A DNA stretch of 11,625 nt from CAYUJH01 sp964394585. GTDB taxonomy: Bacteria > Bacteroidota > Bacteroidia > Cytophagales > Flammeovirgaceae. The stretch's first letter is position 1; each line of letters begins with the position of its first letter. The stretch spans positions 1 to 11,625 of the forward strand of contig CAYMYI010000121.1 in assembly GCA_964394585.1 (NCBI GenBank), given 5' to 3'. The notes under the pieces were generated by a model. That model saw only the letters and a program-made list of their open reading frames with translations. It was not told the DNA's origin and searched no databases. Of this stretch, positions 1 to 6,569 are shown in pieces. The position numbers and the translations under genes are program-made.

Positions 1-570
1 GGGCAAACCTTGCGGCTTACTCATGTACACCCCGACTCCCGCTTGCTGCCTATGCAGTTCTATTCGAAACAAAAAAATGCGTGGAAGGCAGCTTTCGATG
101 TAAGCGCCCCCTTGCCCAAACGCCAAATGCCCATACACTCGCCCATGGTACATTTGCGCGAATGCCTAACCGAGCCTATTTTCCTTCCTCCGCTTCGCGT
201 TGTGTATGGTACGGTACATACCGAAAAGATATCGCCAACGAATTATTCCCACCGATTAGCCCATTATTTTGAAAGACTGATACTCCGCACATTTGGAGGA
301 CACCTCCGAATTCTTGAAAAACACCCCGCGGTTAACGCTGAAAAAGTGCAGGCAATCCGCTATAAACAGCGGCTCGGCTACTCGTTTGAAATTGAGCATT
401 ATCACTTCATGGAGTTGTACGGCAAACACTATCGCATGCGCGATTACGAACTTTTTGTTTTACTCAAAGACGTAGTAAATACTTTTCGCTTGTCGCCTGT
501 TATCTTTTGGGAGCGTAATGCCCAACTCTACCGAGTACAACTTTGGGAAGAGTGGACGTACCCTTCGTAA
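1..570 (+). CDS. Unrecognised protein, 5' end cut by window edge
   Basis: The frame is open from base 1 (first visible codons Gly-Gln-Thr-Leu-Arg) to a TAA at 568-570, giving about 189 visible residues. An in-frame TTG at 10 is a possible start, but no upstream stop is visible, so the gene most likely begins before the window. The visible part is soluble-looking: no signal peptide or membrane segment, rich in His, Arg, Tyr and Leu, and probably basic. Short His-containing clusters occur (HVHPDS near the start, EIEHYHF in the second half), but they match no metal-binding or catalytic motif that I know. I do not recognise the family. The gene converges on the rluE-like gene, with 63 bp between the two stop codons and no obvious terminator hairpin there. 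That it is coding is supported by a long uninterrupted frame with protein-like composition. Confidence 0.7.
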   Translation, partial: GQTLRLTHVHPDSRLLPMQFYSKQKNAWKAAFDVSAPLPKRQMPIHSPMVHLRECLTEPIFLPPLRVVYGTVHTEKISPTNYSHRLAHYFERLILRTFGGHLRILEKHPAVNAEKVQAIRYKQRLGYSFEIEHYHFMELYGKHYRMRDYELFVLLKDVVNTFRLSPVIFWERNAQLYRVQLWEEWTYPS

Positions 571-633
571 CCACTAACCGGAGACGGATTAACTACTTAG
601 AAACCTTGTGGCTCGCTCGGCAGTCCTTTACTC

Positions 634-1239
634 TCAGGTGTTTTTTGGTATTTGTAATACTTGATAGAGACGATTGGCGGATAGTTCAATGACCTCTCCT
701 ATTTTCATGTTCTGCAAGGTTAATTTTTCGATGCGTACCCGTACAAGACGCAACGTAGGAAAGCCGACTTTAGCCGTCATTTTACGTACCTGCCGGTTTT
801 TACCTTCCACCAGTGAAAGCGACACCCAAGAGGTTGGTATTTCTTTTCGATAACGTATAGGGGGAATTCGCTCAGGTAAATCGGGCGAAGGGATTATTTT
901 AGCTTTCGCAGGCAATGTTACATGAACTTTTTTATTGACCTTAATCTCAAGCTTGCCATTGGTAAGTTGAGCTATGGCTTCTGGGGTGATTTGCCCTTCA
1001 ACTTGCACCCAATACTCTCGTTCGTGTTGGTAAGTAGGGTTTAGCAGCTTTTGGTTTAAGCGGGTATCGTTGGTAAGGAGAAGAAGCCCTTCACTATCGC
1101 GATCGAGCCGCCCCACAGGGTACACATCGCTTGGGAAAGCCCCCAACGTTTTGAGGGTAGGATGCCCTTCGGGTGTATCGCTAAATTGTGTGAGTACGCC
1201 GTACGGTTTATAGGCAATAAAATATCGGAATGGTTTCAT
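634..1239 (-). CDS. rluE: RluE-type 23S rRNA pseudouridine synthase
   Basis: This 201-residue protein belongs to the RsuA/RluB/RluE/RluF family, which isomerises specific uridines in rRNA to pseudouridine in the cytoplasm. The family signature GRLDRDSEGLLLLTND lies at residues 43-58, with the catalytic Asp at D46. The second conserved block, EGKNRQVRKM, lies at 145-154 and the N-terminal YKPYGVLTQF block at 10-19. The protein starts directly with the catalytic domain and has no N-terminal S4 RNA-binding domain. That, with its length, fits RluE (U2457 of 23S rRNA in E. coli) better than RsuA, RluB or RluF. The exact target site is inferred from the family. The ATG at 1239-1237 is preceded by an A/T-rich stretch without a Shine-Dalgarno sequence. 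It lies just downstream of the receptor gene's terminator, so it needs read-through or a promoter inside the receptor's 3' end. Confidence 0.9.
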   Translation of the reverse strand: MKPFRYFIAYKPYGVLTQFSDTPEGHPTLKTLGAFPSDVYPVGRLDRDSEGLLLLTNDTRLNQKLLNPTYQHEREYWVQVEGQITPEAIAQLTNGKLEIKVNKKVHVTLPAKAKIIPSPDLPERIPPIRYRKEIPTSWVSLSLVEGKNRQVRKMTAKVGFPTLRLVRVRIEKLTLQNMKIGEVIELSANRLYQVLQIPKNT

Positions 1240-1256
1240 TTTGTAATTTTAAAAAA

Positions 1257-1285
1257 CAACCTGCCTTTCATACAAAGGCAGGTTG
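1257..1285 (-). terminator. Intrinsic terminator after the thiamine receptor gene
   Basis: A perfect 12-bp inverted repeat (arms 1257-1268 and 1274-1285) encloses a 5-nt loop. In the minus-strand transcript it is followed at once by six U residues (1256-1251). It lies 20 bp past the receptor stop codon at 1306. The U-run ends only 11 bp before the rluE-like start codon. The plus-strand side has no T-run, so it acts for the minus strand only. Confidence 0.88.
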
Positions 1286-1305
1286 AGTATGATTCAGTCG
1301 GGTTG

Positions 1306-3759
1306 CTAAATACGTATTTTTAAGCCTAACAGGAAATTCCGCCCAGCCTGTGGGTAAAAGTGGTCTTCGCGGATGGTGGTTTGCCCAAATGCATAGGCAT
1401 AGGTGTAACCATTCGTTTCATAGGCTTCATCAAAAAGATTATTGATGAGCAAACTTAAGGTAACATCTTTTAAAAAGCCTATGGAAAATTGATAGGTTGC
1501 GTTCAAATCGCTCACAAAATATGAAGGGATGGTACGGTCGGCGTTTTGAGTATTATCCAGAAACTGTTCACTTACATATTTAGAAAGGATGGCAAGTTGC
1601 ACGCCACGCATAGGGCGGTAATGTACTTGCCCACCGGCAATCCACTCTGGTGAAAAGGCGATATCGGTATTCCCTAACTCGTTGGTAATGTAAGTAAAAT
1701 CGGCGTAGTCGATAATGTACTCTGTAAAATCGACATTTTTATTTTGGCTCCATGTTGCATTGCCCACCAAACTCCACTGAGGAGATAAGTCCCATTGCCC
1801 TTCGATTTCAACACCAGTTCGGTAACTTTTGGGGATATTGGTGCGGATGGCAGCCCCCACATCATTGACCTGCCCTGTCGGAATCAGTTGGTTTTTGTAT
1901 CCCATCCAATAATAATTTACTGCCAAACGCGCCTTTTCGTATGTTTTTGAATAGCCGATTTCGACGTTTCGAAGCGTTTCGTGTGTGGGGACTTCTCCTT
2001 GGGGAGCATCGGTATAATCGCTTCGAATGGGTTCTTTATTGGCAATGGCAAATGTGCCGTACACTCGGTTGTTCCCCCAGAAATAGCTTACTCCTGCTTT
2101 CGGGTTAAAAAACAAGAAGTCGTCGGTTTGTGAAACGTCGCGCAGGGTGTTGTCTGTACCGCTGATTTCATAATTAATACTGCGAACTTGCAAGTCGGCA
2201 AAAAGAAACAACCCTGGCAGTGGCTGTACATTAGCTTTTGCGTAAATGTTCCAATCGCGTTTTTTGCCTGTGCCATCGTAGTAGCGTTGGTTTACCTCTG
2301 CGTTTCCGGCAAACTGCGACCAAACCAATTCGCCGAAGTGCTCGCCGTCGTAAAAATTCCAACCGCCTCCAGCTACAAAATCCAGTACAGCTTGCCCCTG
2401 CCGTTTTGCTTTGCTTTGGTAGGTAAACGATTGAACAAAACCATAGAAGTGATTATCGAGCCAGCGGCGTACTACGTAGTCAGAAGAAGTAACCGTGGTT
2501 TCACCCAACTCTATCGGTTCTAGTCCCACTGCCGCAAGCGCTCCGTTATAAATTGCCTGCTCAAAAAAACCTCTGCCCCGTGTGTAATGAAAAGCTGTAT
2601 TCGATTTCCACTGAGGGTTCAATCGGGCCTCGTGCAACAACTGATAGTGGTCTTGCTGGTAGTTATCTACTTCGTTATCGTATATATAGTGGTTGTAGGT
2701 ACGTGAATCGCTATTTCGCAAGTTTTCTGCTTGAGCTTCGGTAAGCCCATTATTCAGAATGTAACTTTCAATTCCCTCGGCGTTGTTATTCAATTTAGCT
2801 TCGGGAATACCCCACCAAGCTTGTTGAGTGATTTCATGCCCTGAAAACAAATTAAGAGTAACCGATTGCCGAGCATCTTGATATTTCCCCGATAAGAAAA
2901 ACGAGCGCAAATCTGCTGCTGAACGGTCTACAAATCCATCTGAAGTGATTTTGGAGAGTCGTCCTTGTACACTAAAGTGCTCGTTAAGCAAACCTGTACC
3001 AAACTGTGCATTATGCCGCCATGTATTAAAAGAACCAAACGAATTATTGATTTCTACAAAGGCTTGTTCAGCATTCGCTTCTGTATTGAGGTTTACGCTT
3101 GCCCCGAAAGCACCTGCGCCGTTTACCGAAGTCCCTACCCCTCGTTGTATGGTTACGCTTTGTGTTGAAGAGGTAAAATCGGGCATATTCACCCAAAACA
3201 CCCCATGCGACTCGGCATCGTTCAAAGGGATTCCGTTAACTGTAACGTTAATACGTTGGGCATCGCTCCCCCGAATACGCATACCTGTATAGCCTACTCC
3301 CGCTCCTGCATCCGAAGTATATACCAACGACGTTTCATAGTTAAGGAGGGCAGGTAAATCTTGCCCCAAGTTGCGCGATTCAAGCTGTTCTCGGGTAACT
3401 TCCGAAGTGGTAATCGGATACTCTTTTAGCGCATATACGAATGCCTCATTCAAGTAAGTTGGCTTTTCACGAAGACTCCAATCTAGCGAAACATCGGCAT
3501 TAAGGGTAAGAGGTTGTTCTTGTGTTTCGTACCCCACTAAAGAGAGGCGAATAGTGTAGGTTCCTTTCGGAATTTCTTGTAGGGCAAAATTGCCTAGGGT
3601 ATCGGTTACGGTACCTTCTTGTAACTGAGCTATATAGATTGTAACCCCTGGCAAGGGGGCTTGTGAAGAGGCATCGGTTACCGTCCCAGAAACGGTAAAC
3701 TGAGCATGGATTGGAAAACAAATAAACAAAAGCAAAGCTAATATCCACAATTTTTGCAT
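1306..3759 (-). CDS. TPP-riboswitch-controlled TonB-dependent receptor, predicted thiamine importer
   Basis: This is an 817-residue outer-membrane receptor of full length for the family. A signal peptide covers about residues 1-20 (cleavage near IHAQ). A carboxypeptidase-regulatory-like beta-sandwich follows at about 22-95 (VSGTVTDASSQAPLPGVTI). The plug domain is at about 115-225, with a recognisable MRIRGSDAQRINVTVNGIPLN stretch and an IQRGVGTSVNGAGAFGASVN stretch. A 22-strand barrel makes up the rest. Such receptors use TonB-ExbBD energy to pull scarce ligands across the outer membrane. The substrate is inferred from the TPP riboswitch on the same strand just upstream. Riboswitch-controlled outer-membrane thiamine receptors are known in Bacteroidota (OMR1/OMthi type, for example in Bacteroides). 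No pnuT-like inner-membrane transporter, thiamine pyrophosphokinase or thi biosynthesis gene is adjacent, so the inner-membrane step must be encoded elsewhere. The start at 3759 gives a clean signal peptide. No Shine-Dalgarno sequence is seen. Confidence 0.93.
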   Translation of the reverse strand: MQKLWILALLLFICFPIHAQFTVSGTVTDASSQAPLPGVTIYIAQLQEGTVTDTLGNFALQEIPKGTYTIRLSLVGYETQEQPLTLNADVSLDWSLREKPTYLNEAFVYALKEYPITTSEVTREQLESRNLGQDLPALLNYETSLVYTSDAGAGVGYTGMRIRGSDAQRINVTVNGIPLNDAESHGVFWVNMPDFTSSTQSVTIQRGVGTSVNGAGAFGASVNLNTEANAEQAFVEINNSFGSFNTWRHNAQFGTGLLNEHFSVQGRLSKITSDGFVDRSAADLRSFFLSGKYQDARQSVTLNLFSGHEITQQAWWGIPEAKLNNNAEGIESYILNNGLTEAQAENLRNSDSRTYNHYIYDNEVDNYQQDHYQLLHEARLNPQWKSNTAFHYTRGRGFFEQAIYNGALAAVGLEPIELGETTVTSSDYVVRRWLDNHFYGFVQSFTYQSKAKRQGQAVLDFVAGGGWNFYDGEHFGELVWSQFAGNAEVNQRYYDGTGKKRDWNIYAKANVQPLPGLFLFADLQVRSINYEISGTDNTLRDVSQTDDFLFFNPKAGVSYFWGNNRVYGTFAIANKEPIRSDYTDAPQGEVPTHETLRNVEIGYSKTYEKARLAVNYYWMGYKNQLIPTGQVNDVGAAIRTNIPKSYRTGVEIEGQWDLSPQWSLVGNATWSQNKNVDFTEYIIDYADFTYITNELGNTDIAFSPEWIAGGQVHYRPMRGVQLAILSKYVSEQFLDNTQNADRTIPSYFVSDLNATYQFSIGFLKDVTLSLLINNLFDEAYETNGYTYAYAFGQTTIREDHFYPQAGRNFLLGLKIRI

Positions 3760-3891
3760 AGTGCTTGTAGGTTATGAGTGAAAGAAAAAACTGTGGGGAG
3801 CTTTAAGAATGGCATTAGCGAAGACAGCGATATGTAAAGTTGCTGCCTCAGCTATTAAAGAAGATAGAAAGGAAATTTCTACCAGAGAAAG
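3760..3891 (-). other. Leader between TPP aptamer and receptor start
   Basis: The 132 nt between the aptamer and the start codon should hold the expression platform. I do not find a complete terminator hairpin in it. What is visible is a C-rich segment, CTCCCCAC (minus strand, plus coordinates 3800-3793), followed after AG by six U residues (3790-3785), but with no strong complementary arm close by. The best partner I can see is GUAGGGA at the 3' edge of the aptamer, with one A-C mismatch. A small GCTG-AGG-CAGC hairpin lies at 3852-3842. The control mechanism (translation or termination) cannot be settled by eye. Confidence 0.4.
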
Positions 3892-3969
3892 CGTTACTTC
3901 CCTACGCCGGTATTATCCGGATCAGGTGCAACGGGTATAATCTCAGCCATTAATTGGCACCCCGGAACG
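3892..3969 (-). ncRNA. TPP riboswitch (THI element)
   Basis: Read on the minus strand, the element carries the THI-box blocks in order: GGGGTGCC (3963-3956), GGCTGAGATTATACCCGTTG with the near-invariant CTGAGA (3946-3941), ACCTGATCC (3927-3919), a CCGG-loop-CCGG hairpin (3920-3907) and CGTAGGGAA (3906-3898). The outer ends, CGTTCC and GGAA..AACG, can form the P1 stem. Thiamine pyrophosphate binds the CUGAGA region and usually switches expression off. It points at the receptor gene, whose start is 132 nt downstream, and gives that receptor its predicted substrate. One base differs from the commonest form: CCCGTTGCACCTGAT has C where GAACCTGA is usual. Confidence 0.97.
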
Positions 3970-3980
3970 ATATTTAAATG

Positions 3981-3988
3981 CGAAAATA
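3981..3988 (-). promoter_or_regulatory. Possible -7 element of the riboswitch promoter
   Basis: On the minus strand TATTTTCG resembles the Bacteroidota -7 consensus TAnnTTTG, with one mismatch. A start a few bases downstream would place the 5' end of the RNA just before the P1 stem of the riboswitch, as expected. No TTTG -33 box is seen at the usual spacing, so support is weak. Confidence 0.25.
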
Positions 3989-4182
3989 ATTACTTTTTAT
4001 AACCTGACCGATGGAATTTTTGTTTTAACTGCATCTGGCTTACTAAATCATTGAGTGAATGCTCATTAATTTTGTTAAACCTTTTAGAAATACAGCAAGT
4101 CATTTCAACAATTCTCGTTAAATTGAAAATTAAGACTGCATTGTGCTATTACCCTCATTCGTAATTAATTCCTTCTTATAAA

Positions 4183-6318
4183 ATGAAAAAGAAATTATTA
4201 TTAAGCCTCATTCCTCTAAGTTTAGCAGCCGTTTTTAGTTTTTCCTTGTTCGATCACACGCTACCCATCCACGAAGACTCCACTAAAAACGATGTAATCA
4301 AAGAGGTAACTTTTCACATTTTATCGCAAGCGCATTTTAACCAACTACAGTTAGATGATGCTTTCTCTGAAAAAGCCTTCGAGCTATATTTAAAAAACAT
4401 CGATAACTCAAAGCGTTTCCTATTGCAAAGTGATGTAGATGCTCTTCAGCCCTACAAATTGCAAATCGACGATGAAATACAAGGAGCCAAGATTTCTCTT
4501 TTTGAGCAAGCTAAGGGAATGATTATCCAAAGAACCAATGAAGTAGCCGCCATGTGCGAAGAAATTCTCACCCAACCGTTCGACTTCTCAAAAGAAGAAT
4601 TTGTAGAGCTAGATGGAGACAAACGCACCTATTGTACCTCGTTAGAAGAACTAAAAGAAGAGTGGCGAAAATATTTGAAATACCAGGCATTGGTGCGCTA
4701 TCACGCAAAACTAGAAGAACAAAATAAAAGTAAGGTGGACGAATCGGATGCCAAGCCTAAGAAGTCGGAAAAAGAAATTGAAAAGGAAATCCGTGAGCAA
4801 CTATTGAAAAACTACAACAACCGATTCGACGCATTGAGTAAACGTGATGATGAAGACCACTTCGCCGACTACATGAATGCGATTTTAGGAGTGTTTGGGC
4901 CGCATACAGAATATTACCCTCCTCAAGATAAAGAGAATTTCGATATCGATATGTCGGGGCGTTTAGAAGGTATTGGCGCACAACTCATCCTAGACGACGG
5001 CAACATCAAAGTACATAAGATTGTGCCGGGTAGCGCCTCATGGAAACAAAAAGAATTAGAGGCAGGTGATATAATTTTAAAAGTAGGACAAGGTGACGAA
5101 GAACCTGTGAACATTGTGGGGTGGTCTACTAAAGATGCTGTGAAGCTTATCCGTGGCAAGAAAGGTACAGAAGTACGGCTTACCGTGCGAAAGCCCGACG
5201 GCTTAATCAAAACCATTCCTATTATACGCGATGTGGTTATCTTGGAAGAGTCATACGCTAAATCGGCAATCATCTACGAAAAAAATACACAAAAGAAATA
5301 TGGGGTAATTAACCTACCTAGCTTTTATGCAAACTTCAATGGCGATGAAGGAGGAAGAGACTCCGGAAAAGACATTAAGCAAGAGCTATTAAAACTGAAA
5401 GGTCAAGGAGTTGATGGGATTGTACTAGACCTCCGTAATAATGGTGGCGGTTCATTACGCGATGCCATCGAAATGGCCGGGCTTTTCATTAACAAAGGCC
5501 CTGTAGTTCAGGTAAAAAGCAGAGCTGATAAACCTATTGTACTTGAAGATGAAAAAAGTGGCGTGATTTACGATGGACCATTGGTAATTATGGTGAATAA
5601 GTTCAGTGCCTCCGCTTCAGAAATTCTTGCTGCTGCTATGCAAGATTATGGGCGCGCCATAGTAATTGGTAGCCCTACTACTTTTGGAAAAGGAACCGTA
5701 CAACGCTTTTTCGATTTGGACTATTACCTACCCGCACAATTAGCAAGCTTAAAACCAACCGGTTCTGTCAAACTTACAATACAGAAATTCTACCGAATTA
5801 CTGGCAAATCTACTCAGTTTGAAGGCGTTGTCCCCGATATTCTCCTCCCCGATACTTATAGCTATATGCCATATGGCGAACGAGATTTAGATTATGCACT
5901 TCCATGGGATGAAATTGCCCCAGTAGGTTATAAAAGTTGGAATGTTACTTCTAAAGAGTATGAAATAAACGTCCCTGAACTTGTAAAAAATAGTGCAAAA
6001 CGTGTAGCCAAGGAAAACTTGTTTGAATTAGTGGAGGAAAATGCTAAGCGCTTGAAAAAGCAGCAAGATGACACTTACCAAACCTTGCACTACCCTACTT
6101 TTAAACAACAACAACAAGCCCTTAGCGATGCTTCGAAAAAGTTTAAAGATTTGACCCGTACACACGAAGATATTGAAGTGAAAGGCTTGACGTTCGACAT
6201 GCAAAATGCGGAGCTAGATTCCATAAAGCGAAAAACGATGAATGAGTGGTTCGAGCAAATTCAAAAAGATATATATATCTATGAAGCGGCTCAAGTACTT
6301 AACGACATGGTTCAATAA
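4183..6318 (+). CDS. prc: C-terminal processing (tail-specific) protease, S41A, Prc/Tsp type
   Basis: This 711-residue periplasmic serine protease cuts proteins near their C-termini, in envelope protein processing and turnover. An N-terminal signal or anchor helix covers about residues 1-22. The TSP-type N-terminal helical domain follows at about 30-240 and contains a Lys/Glu-rich linker around 178-206. The PDZ domain is at about 262-350 (IGAQLILDDGNIKV onward). The S41 core includes LDLRNNGGG at 415-423, FSASASE at 474-480 and FGKGTVQ at 501-507. By comparison with E. coli Prc, the catalytic dyad is predicted as S477 and K503. The tail after about residue 575 matches the long C-terminal domain of Prc-class enzymes. 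Length is close to E. coli Prc (682 residues), unlike the shorter CtpA/CtpB. The ATG at 4183 starts a good signal sequence. The gene is divergent from the thiamine receptor and has its own terminator, so it appears monocistronic. Confidence 0.93.
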   Translation: MKKKLLLSLIPLSLAAVFSFSLFDHTLPIHEDSTKNDVIKEVTFHILSQAHFNQLQLDDAFSEKAFELYLKNIDNSKRFLLQSDVDALQPYKLQIDDEIQGAKISLFEQAKGMIIQRTNEVAAMCEEILTQPFDFSKEEFVELDGDKRTYCTSLEELKEEWRKYLKYQALVRYHAKLEEQNKSKVDESDAKPKKSEKEIEKEIREQLLKNYNNRFDALSKRDDEDHFADYMNAILGVFGPHTEYYPPQDKENFDIDMSGRLEGIGAQLILDDGNIKVHKIVPGSASWKQKELEAGDIILKVGQGDEEPVNIVGWSTKDAVKLIRGKKGTEVRLTVRKPDGLIKTIPIIRDVVILEESYAKSAIIYEKNTQKKYGVINLPSFYANFNGDEGGRDSGKDIKQELLKLKGQGVDGIVLDLRNNGGGSLRDAIEMAGLFINKGPVVQVKSRADKPIVLEDEKSGVIYDGPLVIMVNKFSASASEILAAAMQDYGRAIVIGSPTTFGKGTVQRFFDLDYYLPAQLASLKPTGSVKLTIQKFYRITGKSTQFEGVVPDILLPDTYSYMPYGERDLDYALPWDEIAPVGYKSWNVTSKEYEINVPELVKNSAKRVAKENLFELVEENAKRLKKQQDDTYQTLHYPTFKQQQQALSDASKKFKDLTRTHEDIEVKGLTFDMQNAELDSIKRKTMNEWFEQIQKDIYIYEAAQVLNDMVQ

Positions 6319-6336
6319 ACTTCTTTTCAAAAACAG

Positions 6337-6363
6337 AAACGGAAAGTTTATCGCTTTCCGTTT
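6337..6363 (+). terminator. Intrinsic terminator of the prc-type protease gene
   Basis: A 10-bp perfect stem (AAACGGAAAG at 6337-6346 with CTTTCCGTTT at 6354-6363) encloses a 7-nt loop. It runs into a T-tract at 6361-6366. It begins 19 bp after the protease stop codon. Confidence 0.88.
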
Positions 6364-6366
6364 TTT

Positions 6367-6569
6367 ATCCGCTGTTTAATAAGTGATTTTTGATAAAACA
6401 AGACTAATGAATGAATGAATTCGGAAATCTCTTTAAGATTAATGAACTCAATATTACTTCATTGTAAACTTTAGTGCATGTAACCTTTTGTTCACTTACT
6501 TGCAACTAAGAAGTAAAAGCTAATGGGGTTTTTCGCACTCGATTGTAAACCCTTAAACATTACTCTTAG
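6367..6569 (+). promoter_or_regulatory. AT-rich intergenic region expected to hold the lipoprotein promoter
   Basis: The gap between the protease terminator and the lipoprotein start is AT-rich and must hold a promoter, because the upstream gene is closed by a terminator. The nearest thing to a Bacteroidota promoter is TTG (6462-6464) followed by TAACCTTTTG (6481-6490). Its -7-like element has two extra bases, so I do not call it. A short AATG tandem (three copies plus AAT, 6406-6420) is present. No riboswitch or strong hairpin is seen. Confidence 0.3.

Noticed and set aside
571..633. Terminator between the left-edge gene and the rluE-like gene
   Set aside because: I found no stem with a T-run in this 63-bp convergent gap.
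3771..3890. Minus-strand open frame in the riboswitch leader ending at a TAA near 3771
   Set aside because: It has no ATG and no credible start, overlaps the expected expression platform, and about 40 open codons is unremarkable by chance.
3811..3942. Plus-strand 43-codon frame starting MALAKTAICK and ending SLRRYYPDQVQRV
   Set aside because: Its second half is the antisense translation of the TPP riboswitch, a common false gene. The conserved bases are explained by the RNA on the other strand.
4041..4070. Inverted repeat TGAG-TGAATG-CTCA between the riboswitch and the protease gene as an operator
   Set aside because: The arms are only 4 bp in an AT-rich gap, so this is well within chance.
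6406..6420. AATG tandem repeat as a phase-variable tract
   Set aside because: It has only three full copies, lies about 150 bp before the start codon and outside any gene, and is too short to suggest slippage.
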